Part shown: positions 48,622-56,836 of the stretch, piece by piece | Layout: each line of letters starts with the position of its first letter | Numbering within the stretch: position 1 is the first letter of the stretch | NCBI GenBank assembly: GCA_017503285.1 | Contig: JAFVTH010000018.1 | Span: forward strand, 45,919 to 109,918 | DNA length: 64,000 bases | Direction: 5' to 3' | DNA from: Clostridia bacterium | GTDB lineage: Bacteria > Bacillota > Clostridia > Oscillospirales > CAG-272 | Made by a program: the position numbers and the translations under genes | The notes under the pieces: model-generated | Seen by the model: only the letters and a program-made list of their open reading frames with translations | Told to the model about the DNA's origin: nothing | Databases searched by the model: none

Positions 48622-51495
48622 TTAGTCTTCCTTGCTTGTAGGAACGATATAGTCCATATGTGTTATATCATACAATTCATTATAAGATATGCCACTTGGA
48701 TTTTTAATGGTTTCATTATCCTGTACATAGCTAATATCGCTACCATTTATAATATAGAAGCTCATAATATAGCTATTTTCAAGCATGGACTTTTGAATAC
48801 CTGTAAGTTTAAGCTCATAATAAACAGAATCAGATGAGGTTAGATTAATCTTTCTAACGCCGGTCTCTGCACTGCCATCAGCCTTAAGCGGTGTGTTTGT
48901 GCCAAGTCTGTCCTTAAGAGCAACAACCATACCAATTTCAAAGGTTGTTCCCTTTGTGCTGATAAAGTTGCTTATAGCATCACGGTCTATTTCGTATCTT
49001 GTTGCCACACCGTAGCTATCAGCACCCTGCTGTGTTGAGAAGCCAAGGCAGGAAAGAAGCGGTCTTTGTGTAGGAACGCTCTCGTCAATATCCTCGTGGC
49101 AGAAGTCACAATCATAAACGCCGATGCCAAAATTTGTGTAGCCGTTATCGTATCTGATATCGACAAGCACATTCAAGCCGTGGGCGCTCTTTGGTGTAAC
49201 AACCTTAACAACCTCAACAACGTCATAGGTTGTGCTATTTGTAACCTTTCCCTTAAACAGCTTATAAATTGCGTCCTTAACCTCTCCACATGGGCAGTCG
49301 GTTTCGTAGTATGTTCCACCCTCGGTTGTACAGCTTGCATCCACTGTTTTTACAGTATAAGCGTGCTTAATGCCGTAGTGGATTTGGTAGTTTGTGCATT
49401 CATTAAACGCACTGCCGTTTTCTGTTTTTGCAACTGTATACAAGGAAAGGTTTGTATTTTTCTTAAAGCCGTTATTTCCAACGGAAAGCGTGTCTGCGTG
49501 GTGGTATACCTTAGCATTTTGCGCTATGCTTTCAAAGGCAGAGTCGCCAATGCTGTTGATTTCCATAAGCACGATGGTGTGAAGCTTGGAGTTTCCATAG
49601 AAGGTTGAGTTTGCAATTTTTGTAATGCCTTTACCTATATATAACTCCTCAACACCGGCCTCATAAAAGGCAGCAACCTCAGCAAATGTTACATTTGCGC
49701 CGTCTGGGAAAATAAGCTTTTTAATATTTGTTTTCTTAAAGCTATCCTGTCCGAAGGTATATTTACTACCCGATGACAGATTAAGGGCAGAAACATTTGC
49801 AATGCCGGTAAAGGCTTCCTTTTTAAAGTTGATATCTGCGCCCTCAACATTTGAATTGATTGTCTTTAAGGTTGATGGGGCACATTTTGCATTGAAGGTA
49901 ACTGTTGCTTTTTTAACTGTTATTGTTTCAAGAGAGGTTAGCTTTGTTAGGCTTTCAATTGTAACAATTGCGCCGTCGTCAATTATAATCTCCTTAACAT
50001 TAGCGCGATTTGTGCCAAAGTTAACACTAACAACACCCATCGGGATTATGATTGTGTCAATAGAGTCAACACTATACCCGCCAAACGCCTTAATATCTGT
50101 AACGCTGTAGCCTTTTGAAGTTTCGGTCAAGGCAAACAGCTCCTTAATAGCTGCCTCCACAGTTTCCTTTTGTCCGGAGCCATTAATGATTACAACGCTT
50201 ATTGTATCGGTTGATGGGTCATATAGTAAAACCCTGTACTCTGCGCTTTTGCAGGTCTTGCAAATGTATTTTTCCCAGCCAAGCTCAGTTTTTGTAGCCA
50301 ATTTCTTTTCAGAAAATTCATAATCATGTGTGCCAAACTCGCCGTATCTGAAGGACACCTCATGTGAACAATGCTCACAGGTGTAAATCTCCTCAGAAAT
50401 GTTACCGCAGCTTGCATTGGTCTTAGCTGTTAGCTTATAAGAATGTGCCTCTTGATTACAATCCTTAGGCACAACTGTTTTATAAGCTACGCCACCAATA
50501 GTAAAGTCCATTAGCTTATAAGTCGCAAAATCTATTGTTGTGCTAAGGGCTATTTGGTCCTCGCCCTCAATTGAAAAGTTACCGCCTGTGATTGTAAACA
50601 CGGTCTTTTCATCACGGAAAAAGCTATATGTAGAGTTGGTCATTATAATAGAACCACCTCTAATATTTGCTTTAATAGTAATGCCGCTTGTGGTTTGATT
50701 TGTAAAGCGGCTGTTGACAACAAGCAAGCCACCGTCGTTGACCTCTAGGCGAGGCGAGCATGGTGAATTATGCCCAAGCTGCATTGCAATATTACATGTG
50801 GCCTTGCCATAAATTTGTAGCCAAGGATAACCCTGTGAAACATAACCGTTGTTATCGTGAATCAAAATTGAATTCGGTGCGTCAACAATAACATCTCTAC
50901 CAATAAACAAAACACAGCAGTCACCACCCCAGCCATGGTTTCTTGCAAGAAGAAACTCATTTGTGCCGTTGTATGTAACCTTGCCTGTACCATAAAACTT
51001 AATACCTGTTCTGTCGCCACCGAAGGCAGTGTTATTGCCTGTAATATTTATATTATGTCCGTTAAGCAAAACTGTAGCAACGTCCCAGTTTTTCGTGGTA
51101 ACCCTGCCGGCGCCCTCAATATCCTTTATAAGTCTGATTGGAGTTGCGTCACCAGCGCAGGTTTTAAATGTATTAAAGTCCGAAACGTCAAGCGCAACAA
51201 TTTGGCGAAGGTTTGTATCTTCATTAAGGATAACCTCGGTGCCACCCTCCCAGGCACGACCGTCATCGGTGTACCAGTTAAAGGAATAGCCCTGCTCTAC
51301 CTCTTTTGTAGGTAGCTTATATGGCACGCCTGCTTGAATTTCAACCTTACCCTTTTCTCCAAAGCTTTCATCGATCGAGCTATCTTTATAGAAGGTAAGA
51401 TTTATTTCAAGGGCAAAGCATGATATTGCAAAAAGCATAATCAGCATTGCTACCATAGAAAGCGTAATTAAAATTTTAGTCTTAGTTTTTATCAT
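48622..51495 (-). CDS. Large exported protein: beta-helix region plus BspA-type LRR
   Basis: A 957-residue protein with an N-terminal signal peptide (hydrophobic stretch about residues 7-25, cleavage near SCFA-LEI). Residues about 60-320 are a series of short Gly/Asn-rich strands (DRTGIKFYGTGK, SGITIKANIRGGS) consistent with a right-handed beta-helix. Next come paired-cysteine segments (TCEHC, ICKTC), then about seven BspA-type LRR repeats (for example LTSLETITVKKATV), and a C-terminal domain. No LPxTG sorting signal or TM is present, so attachment is unclear. The start at 51495 follows a GGGGTG site. It is probably an extracellular adhesin or glycan-binding protein. Confidence 0.7.
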   Translation of the reverse strand: MIKTKTKILITLSMVAMLIMLFAISCFALEINLTFYKDSSIDESFGEKGKVEIQAGVPYKLPTKEVEQGYSFNWYTDDGRAWEGGTEVILNEDTNLRQIVALDVSDFNTFKTCAGDATPIRLIKDIEGAGRVTTKNWDVATVLLNGHNINITGNNTAFGGDRTGIKFYGTGKVTYNGTNEFLLARNHGWGGDCCVLFIGRDVIVDAPNSILIHDNNGYVSQGYPWLQIYGKATCNIAMQLGHNSPCSPRLEVNDGGLLVVNSRFTNQTTSGITIKANIRGGSIIMTNSTYSFFRDEKTVFTITGGNFSIEGEDQIALSTTIDFATYKLMDFTIGGVAYKTVVPKDCNQEAHSYKLTAKTNASCGNISEEIYTCEHCSHEVSFRYGEFGTHDYEFSEKKLATKTELGWEKYICKTCKSAEYRVLLYDPSTDTISVVIINGSGQKETVEAAIKELFALTETSKGYSVTDIKAFGGYSVDSIDTIIIPMGVVSVNFGTNRANVKEIIIDDGAIVTIESLTKLTSLETITVKKATVTFNAKCAPSTLKTINSNVEGADINFKKEAFTGIANVSALNLSSGSKYTFGQDSFKKTNIKKLIFPDGANVTFAEVAAFYEAGVEELYIGKGITKIANSTFYGNSKLHTIVLMEINSIGDSAFESIAQNAKVYHHADTLSVGNNGFKKNTNLSLYTVAKTENGSAFNECTNYQIHYGIKHAYTVKTVDASCTTEGGTYYETDCPCGEVKDAIYKLFKGKVTNSTTYDVVEVVKVVTPKSAHGLNVLVDIRYDNGYTNFGIGVYDCDFCHEDIDESVPTQRPLLSCLGFSTQQGADSYGVATRYEIDRDAISNFISTKGTTFEIGMVVALKDRLGTNTPLKADGSAETGVRKINLTSSDSVYYELKLTGIQKSMLENSYIMSFYIINGSDISYVQDNETIKNPSGISYNELYDITHMDYIVPTSKED

Positions 51496-51665
51496 AACGC
51501 ACCCCATTTAGGTAATAAAAGGATAGATTTATATTATTATAAATATAATCTTACAGACTAATTATAACATTATATAAAATATTTGTCAACATAGCAATAT
51601 GCACAAATTTAGCTATTTTGCACAACTTTTCAAGCCTTTTTGCCATCGATAAAACGAAATTACAC

Positions 51666-51690
51666 AAAAAAAGGATGCCGAAGCATCCCT
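51666..51690 (-). terminator. Terminator after the repeat mosaic (end of pgk-tpiA transcript?)
   Basis: On the minus strand GGGATGC pairs with GCATCC around TTCG, then TTTTTTTG. No gene ends here other than tpiA, 700 bp upstream, so the tpiA transcript may run through the repeats. Confidence 0.55.
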
Positions 51691-51897
51691 TTTTGATTAC
51701 ATTAAGCTTTGCCTTGCCACCGCGTACCGAACGCTTTGACGCTCAATGCTCAATTGGAAGTCAGAACCGAAAAAGACAAGGCGTACCGAGCATTTTGAGG
51801 CTTTAGAAGCAAGTGATTCAAGGCGCACCGAACGGTTTGACGCTCAAGGCTCAATTGGAAGTCAGAACCGAAAAGGACAAAGTGTGCCGAACGGTTC

Positions 51898-51970
51898 GAC
51901 GCTCAAGAAGCAAGAAAGACAAGGCGCACCACAGGTTGAGGGCGCAGGCATACCTTTTGTATGTCAAGGT
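51898..51970. repeat. 73-bp repeat, copy 1
   Basis: Identical to 52273-52345. Begins GACGCTCAAGAAGC and ends with GTATGTCAAGGT. Confidence 0.85.
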
Positions 51971-51971
51971 T

Positions 51972-52034
51972 TCTCGCGAACCCCCTAAAAAGCCACACTT
52001 TTTTGGGGAACCCCTCAGCACCGAGGAGCAACGA
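51972..52034. repeat. 63-bp repeat with hairpin, copy 1
   Basis: Differs at two positions from 52137-52199. Contains an 11-bp stem CCCCTAAAAAG/CTTTTTTGGGG, terminator-like on both strands. Confidence 0.85.
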
Positions 52035-52136
52035 CAAAGCACGAAGCTTATCAAAGCCTCAATTGGAAGTTAGAACCGAAAAAGACAAGGTGTACCGCAG
52101 ATGTCGGACGAAGGCTATCTTACGATAGTCGAGGTC

Positions 52137-52199
52137 TCTCGCGAACCCCCTAAAAAGCCACGCTTTTTTGGGGAACCCCTCAGCACCGAGGAACAACGA
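52137..52199. repeat. 63-bp repeat with hairpin, copy 2
   Basis: Second copy of the 51972-52034 unit; the stem is kept while the loop differs. Confidence 0.85.
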
Positions 52200-52272
52200 T
52201 GTATTTTGAAGATTATCACTTTCAATGTTTGAGACTTTAGAAGCAAGAAAGACAAGGCGCACCGAACGGTTT

Positions 52273-52345
52273 GACGCTCAAGAAGCAAGAAAGACAAGGC
52301 GCACCACAGGTTGAGGGCGCAGGCATACCTTTTGTATGTCAAGGT
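52273..52345. repeat. 73-bp repeat, copy 2
   Basis: Identical to 51898-51970, 302 bp away. Confidence 0.85.
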
Positions 52346-52392
52346 CTCAACCGAGGAGCAACGCAGTATCTCGCAGCTTATTGTGTGTCAAA

Positions 52393-53148
52393 TTATTGGG
52401 CAGCGGAAACTATGATAGAAAAATCCTTAGCCTTTAAGGATGCACCGCCGATAAGACCGCCGTCAACATTTTCCTTTGCAAGAAGCTCTTGTGCGTTTGC
52501 TGCATTCATTGAGCCACCGTATTGAATGGTGATTTCCTCTGCTGCCTTTGCGCCGTAAAGAGCTTTGATTGTGTTTCTGATTGTGCCACAGGTTTCGTCA
52601 GCCTGCTCCGGTGTAGCTGTCAAGCCTGTACCGATAGCCCAAACAGGCTCGTATGCTATTATAACATTCTTAAGCTGCTCCTCTGTTACGTCCTTAAGAG
52701 CAAGCTTTGTTTGCATAGATACAACCTCGTCTGTGATGCCGTTAAGTCTTTCGTCCTTAACCTCGCCAAGACAAAGGATAACTGTAAGGCCTGCGTTAAG
52801 AGCAGCCTTTGTTCTAAGGTTTACTGTTTCGTCTGTTTCGCCAAAGTACTGTCTTCTCTCGCTGTGGCCGATGATAACATACTGAATGCCACACTCCTTA
52901 AGCATATCTGCAGAGATTTCGCCTGTGTAAGCACCCTTTTCAGCAAAGTGAACGTTTTCAGCACCGATTTTAATGTTAGAGCCCTTTGCAGCCTCTTGTG
53001 CAGCATAGATATCAACAAATGGTACACAGAAGATAATGTCGCAGTTGTCCTTGCCTGCAACAAGTGGCTTTGTCTCCTCAATAAGAGCCTTAGCCTGGCT
53101 TGGGGTCATATTCATTTTCCAGTTTCCAGCAATAACTTTTCTTCTCAT
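52393..53148 (-). CDS. tpiA: Triosephosphate isomerase
   Basis: A 251-residue TIM barrel. Catalytic residues K11 (GNWKMN), the His of IIGHSERR (near residue 95) and the Glu of AYEPVWAIGTG (near residue 166) are present, followed by the C-terminal loop GGA. It interconverts dihydroxyacetone phosphate and glyceraldehyde 3-phosphate. It follows pgk with a 121-bp gap containing a hairpin; no separate promoter is obvious. Confidence 0.97.
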   Translation of the reverse strand: MRRKVIAGNWKMNMTPSQAKALIEETKPLVAGKDNCDIIFCVPFVDIYAAQEAAKGSNIKIGAENVHFAEKGAYTGEISADMLKECGIQYVIIGHSERRQYFGETDETVNLRTKAALNAGLTVILCLGEVKDERLNGITDEVVSMQTKLALKDVTEEQLKNVIIAYEPVWAIGTGLTATPEQADETCGTIRNTIKALYGAKAAEEITIQYGGSMNAANAQELLAKENVDGGLIGGASLKAKDFSIIVSAAQ

Positions 53149-53231
53149 TTTCTTTATTTCTCCGTATTCATATTAATAGTTGTTCATATGTTAATTTGTA
53201 AATAAGATAGCCAAAAAGCCAATAAAATCAA

Positions 53232-53260
53232 TGTATGCAGGGTTTTACGCCTGCATACAC
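53232..53260 (-). promoter_or_regulatory. Hairpin between pgk and tpiA
   Basis: GTATGCAGG and CCTGCATAC form a 9-bp stem in the pgk-tpiA gap. There is no clean T-run, so it may be an mRNA-stability or processing element. Confidence 0.4.
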
Positions 53261-53269
53261 AAATGATTA

Positions 53270-54571
53270 TTATTTATCTTGTAGGCAAGCAATACCTGGG
53301 AGCTCAAGACCCTCAAGGAATTCAAGAGATGCACCACCGCCTGTGGAGATGTGTGTCATCTTGTCAGCAAAGCCAAGCTTTTCAACTGCAGCAGCAGAGT
53401 CACCACCACCGATAATGGAGATAGCACCGCTTTCAGCAACTGCGTTAGCAACTGCCTCTGTACCTGCAGCAAAGTTCTTCCACTCGGAAACGCCCATAGG
53501 ACCGTTCCAAACAACTGTGCCGGCACCCTTGATTGCGTTTGCAAATAGCTCCTGTGTCTTAGGACCGATGTCAAGACCCATCCAGCCGTCAGGAATTTCA
53601 TTAGAGTTGCAGAACTTAGATTCTGTATTCTCGTCGTACTCCTTACCAAGCTTGTTATCAACAGGGATAAGGAACTTAACGCCCTTAGCCTCTGCCTTGT
53701 TCATCATTTCCTTAGCAAGCTCAACCTTGTCGTCCTCGCAAAGAGATGTACCAACGTTGTAGCCAAGAGCCTTGAAGAATGTGTAAGCCATACCACCGCC
53801 GATAATGAGGGTGTCAACCTTTTCGATAAGGTTGTTGATAACGCCAATCTTGTCAGAAACCTTAGCACCGCCAAGGATAGCAACGAATGGACGAGCAGGA
53901 TCTGCAAGAGCCTTGCCCATAACGCCGATTTCCTTTTGAATGAGGTAACCGCAAACTGCAGGTAGGTACTCAGCAACGCCGGCTGTTGTAGCGTGTGCGC
54001 GGTGAGCAGTACCGAAGGCATCGTTTACATAAATGTCTGCGTAGGAAGCAAGCTCCTTTGCAAAGTCAAGATTGTTCTTTGTTTCTCTTGCGTCGAAACG
54101 AACGTTTTCCAAAAGAACAGCCTTACCAGCTGTAAGAGCAGCAACCTTAGCCTTTGCGTCCTCGCCAACGATATCCTCAGCGAATGTTACTGTACCCTCG
54201 CCAAGAAGCTCGTTAAGTCTATCTGCAACCGGCTTAAGTGTAAGCTTTTTCTTGTCGTCTACAAGAGCCTTAGCAAGAAGGTCTTTTGTAGCTGCAGCTC
54301 TTTCTGCCTCAGGAAGCTCCTCTACCTTTTTCTTTTCCTTTTTTGTAAGGCCAAAGCCCTCTGTAAGAATGCTGTGTGGCTTGCCCATGTGGGAGCAAAG
54401 AACAACCTTTGCACCGTTGTCAAGTAGGTACTTGATTGTTGGAAGAGCGCCGATAATTCTCTTATCGCTTGTGATCTTACCGTCCTTCATAGGAACGTTG
54501 AAGTCACATCTAACAAGCACTCTTGCGCCTTGAACGTTAACGTCTTCAATTGTTTTCTTGTTGTAGGTCAT
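53270..54571 (-). CDS. pgk: Phosphoglycerate kinase with extended N-domain loop
   Basis: A 433-residue PGK, longer than the usual ~395. Family landmarks include [20 protein letters not shown] and the C-terminal [13 protein letters not shown]. Between SHMGKP and the conserved [13 protein letters not shown] there is a ~40-residue insertion rich in Lys, Glu and Ala in place of the usual short loop. The catalytic residues outside it are intact. It generates ATP from 1,3-bisphosphoglycerate. Its own promoter is at 54608-54636. Confidence 0.97.
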   Translation of the reverse strand: MTYNKKTIEDVNVQGARVLVRCDFNVPMKDGKITSDKRIIGALPTIKYLLDNGAKVVLCSHMGKPHSILTEGFGLTKKEKKKVEELPEAERAAATKDLLAKALVDDKKKLTLKPVADRLNELLGEGTVTFAEDIVGEDAKAKVAALTAGKAVLLENVRFDARETKNNLDFAKELASYADIYVNDAFGTAHRAHATTAGVAEYLPAVCGYLIQKEIGVMGKALADPARPFVAILGGAKVSDKIGVINNLIEKVDTLIIGGGMAYTFFKALGYNVGTSLCEDDKVELAKEMMNKAEAKGVKFLIPVDNKLGKEYDENTESKFCNSNEIPDGWMGLDIGPKTQELFANAIKGAGTVVWNGPMGVSEWKNFAAGTEAVANAVAESGAISIIGGGDSAAAVEKLGFADKMTHISTGGGASLEFLEGLELPGIACLQDK

Positions 54572-54607
54572 TTTAATTTATCTCCTATTTTTTATTTTTT
54601 CGCATAT

Positions 54608-54636
54608 AATATAGCATATTTTTATCTATTTATCAA
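54608..54636 (-). promoter_or_regulatory. Promoter of pgk-tpiA
   Basis: On the minus strand TTGATA and TATATT separated by 17 bp, 37 bp upstream of the pgk start; AGGAG precedes that start. Confidence 0.65.
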
Positions 54637-54654
54637 TAGATATTTGAAATTTTT

Positions 54655-55497
54655 TTACATGACAACATATCTTACGATATAGTAGCCTATCAAAATAACG
54701 CCAAGGGCGATTCTATACCAGCCAAAGCTTTCAAAGCTATGGTTCTTAACAAACGCCATAAGAAGCTTGATTACAAAGAGGGACAAGGCAAAGGCAACTA
54801 CTGTGCCGGCTATCAAAACACCGATTTCCGTTGCATTCAGGCTAAAGCCACCTGCTACAAACTTTATGATCTTAAGCAGGCTTGCGCCAAGCATAACGGG
54901 AATTGCAAGGAAAAAGGAAAACTCCGCAGCGGCGGTTCTTGACACCTTGACAACCGATGCGCCGAGGATTGTAGAGCCGGAGCGAGATGTGCCGGGAATC
55001 AAGGAAAGCACCTGGAAGCAACCGATTTTCAAAGCAGTCGGATAATCAATATCGTAAACGTCCTCATACTTCATTTGTCTGTTTTTGTTAAGACGTTCGA
55101 TAACAATAAACAAAACGCCATAAACCACAAGAGCTATTGCAACTGTGATAAAGTTATAAAGATAAGTGTCAAGCAGGTCCTCAAGGATAATGCCGATTAC
55201 AGCAGCGGGTAAAACCGCAACTATAACCTTAAGCCACAGGGACCAGGTTTTCTTTTTCAGCTCCGGAGCTTTGTTTTTTGACCAAGGGTTTAGCTTATCA
55301 AAAAACAAAATAATTACTGCCAAAATCGAACCAAGCTGTGTTATAACCTCAAAAAGATTCCAGCACTCATCACTGATATTCAGCTTTATAAACTCGTTGG
55401 CAATTATCATATGTCCCGTGCTTGAAACGGGTAGCCATTCGGTTATGCCCTGCACAATGCCTATAAGGGCAGCCTTTAGGATTTCTATAAATTCCAT
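54655..55497 (-). CDS. uppP: Undecaprenyl-diphosphatase
   Basis: A 280-residue membrane phosphatase (BacA) recycling undecaprenyl pyrophosphate for cell-wall synthesis. The start ALIGIVQGITEWLPVSSTGHM (shown here as VQGITEWLPVSSTGHM) contains the conserved glutamate and serine region; PGTSRSGST near residue 167 is the second catalytic block. About eight helices are visible. It follows the U32 gene with a 2-bp gap. Confidence 0.95.
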   Translation of the reverse strand: MEFIEILKAALIGIVQGITEWLPVSSTGHMIIANEFIKLNISDECWNLFEVITQLGSILAVIILFFDKLNPWSKNKAPELKKKTWSLWLKVIVAVLPAAVIGIILEDLLDTYLYNFITVAIALVVYGVLFIVIERLNKNRQMKYEDVYDIDYPTALKIGCFQVLSLIPGTSRSGSTILGASVVKVSRTAAAEFSFFLAIPVMLGASLLKIIKFVAGGFSLNATEIGVLIAGTVVAFALSLFVIKLLMAFVKNHSFESFGWYRIALGVILIGYYIVRYVVM

Positions 55498-55499
55498 TT

Positions 55500-56735
55500 T
55501 TACCTTTCTGACGAGCGAATAATATCTCCTGCCTTAACCTCAAAGGGCACCTTCATCTTAAAGGTCATTGATGGGTGGGGCGCAGAGGGTATTTCCTCGC
55601 CTTTTTCGTTATATAGCTTGTCAACCTCAAAGCGTCTGCCTGTTTTGCCGGGAGTGATAATTTCGCACACGTCCCCCGCCGAAAGCTTGTTTCTTTGGGT
55701 AAAATAATAGTATTCTCCGTCGCGCTCTCCTGTGGCAACACACAAATAAGCCTTTTCCCTAAGATAACCGTTTTGTGTAACGGTTTGGGGGTTATCCATA
55801 GGGTTGTCAAAGTAAAAGCCTGTTGCATATTCTCTATGGCTAACGCTTTCCAGCTCTCTTAGCCAAAGGGGATTATAGCGATATCGGGTAGGGTCTTTTC
55901 TATACTCGTCCATTGCCATCTTGTAAGTATTTGTGCAAATGGCTGTGTAATATGCACTTTTCATTCTACCCTCGATTTTGAAGCTATCAATGCCACTTTC
56001 CATAAGCTCCGGAATATGCTCAATCATACACATATCCTTAGAGGACATAACAAATGTGCCCTCCTTATATTCCTCAATGTTAAGCGGGGTCTTTGGTCGC
56101 TTTTCCTCGGAAAAAGAAAGAGGAAGTGCGTTTGTGTAGTTCCAACGGCAGGGCTGGGCGCAGGCGCCACGGTTTGCATCTCTGCCTGTGTAGAAGTTGG
56201 AAAGCAAGCATCTGCCACTGTATGAAATGCACATTGAGCCGTGTATAAAGCACTCAAGCTCTAATTCCTTTGGGGTATTTTTTCTGATTTCGTTAATTTC
56301 CTCAAGAGAAAGCTCTCTTGCAAGCACAACACGCTTTGCTCCCATTTTATGCCAAGCTGTGGCTGTATATGCAGAAACAACGCTGGCTTGGGTGGAAATA
56401 TGTATTTCCATATTCGGTATAAGCTCTCTTGTAAGCTGGAAAACCCCCAAATCGGAAATAATAAGGGCGTCAACACCTATTTCGTCATAGCGCTTCAGGT
56501 ATTTTTTCAGCCTTTCGTACTCCACTGTGTGAGGCATTGTATTTACAGTAACATAAAGCTTTACCCCGTGGGCGTGTGCGTATTTCACAGCCTCCTCCAG
56601 CTCCTCAAGGGTAAAGTTATCAGCAGCGGCACGCATACCAAACATATCAGAGGCAAGGTAAACTGCATCTGCGCCATATAGTATGGCAGCCTTCATTTTT
56701 TCAAAATTGCCTGCCGGGCAAAGTAATTCCTTCAT
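55500..56735 (-). CDS. U32 family peptidase / tRNA hydroxylation protein-like
   Basis: A 411-residue U32 protein. The signature ELECFIHGSMCISYSGRCLL contains the diagnostic Cys residues (shown here within 20 residues), with a further GACAQPCRWNY cluster. Two branches exist: collagenase-like peptidases and the TrhP/RlhA proteins that hydroxylate tRNA or rRNA uridines using prephenate and an Fe-S cluster; the Cys set and length fit the latter (family knowledge). It starts the U32-uppP pair. Confidence 0.85.
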   Translation of the reverse strand: MKELLCPAGNFEKMKAAILYGADAVYLASDMFGMRAAADNFTLEELEEAVKYAHAHGVKLYVTVNTMPHTVEYERLKKYLKRYDEIGVDALIISDLGVFQLTRELIPNMEIHISTQASVVSAYTATAWHKMGAKRVVLARELSLEEINEIRKNTPKELELECFIHGSMCISYSGRCLLSNFYTGRDANRGACAQPCRWNYTNALPLSFSEEKRPKTPLNIEEYKEGTFVMSSKDMCMIEHIPELMESGIDSFKIEGRMKSAYYTAICTNTYKMAMDEYRKDPTRYRYNPLWLRELESVSHREYATGFYFDNPMDNPQTVTQNGYLREKAYLCVATGERDGEYYYFTQRNKLSAGDVCEIITPGKTGRRFEVDKLYNEKGEEIPSAPHPSMTFKMKVPFEVKAGDIIRSSER

Positions 56736-56803
56736 CTTTATCTCCTATGGTTGTTATCTTATTTATTTTAACATATTATAGCACAGGTGTCAATAAATGA
56801 AAA

Positions 56804-56831
56804 AAAGAAAGGGCTTTTATACCCTTTCTTT
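56804..56831 (-). terminator. Terminator of the 56837 gene
   Basis: AAAGAAAGGG and CCCTTTCTTT pair around 8 nt; the minus strand ends in T-rich sequence. Confidence 0.75.
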
Positions 56832-56836
56832 CTTTT

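Larger units (their letters stand above)
51720..52380. repeat. Non-coding repeat mosaic downstream of tpiA
   Basis: A 660-bp region with no credible gene, made of short repeats in mixed order. A 73-bp segment is identical at 51898-51970 and 52273-52345. A 63-bp segment with a CCCCTAAAAAG/CTTTTTTGGGG hairpin is at 51972-52034 and 52137-52199 with two differences. Shorter units CTCAATTGGAAGT (51749, 51850, 52038) and ACCGAACGGTTTGACGCTCA-type (51828, 52261) also recur. The many short open frames here are products of the repeats. Confidence 0.85.

Noticed and set aside
51618-52342. Several 60-90-codon frames on both strands in the repeat mosaic
   Set aside because: Each is built from the repeated DNA units and reads the same repeats in different frames; no start signals or protein-like composition.
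51720-52380. CRISPR array
   Set aside because: Repeats of 73 and 63 bp with no uniform 20-40-bp spacers, and no cas genes in the window.
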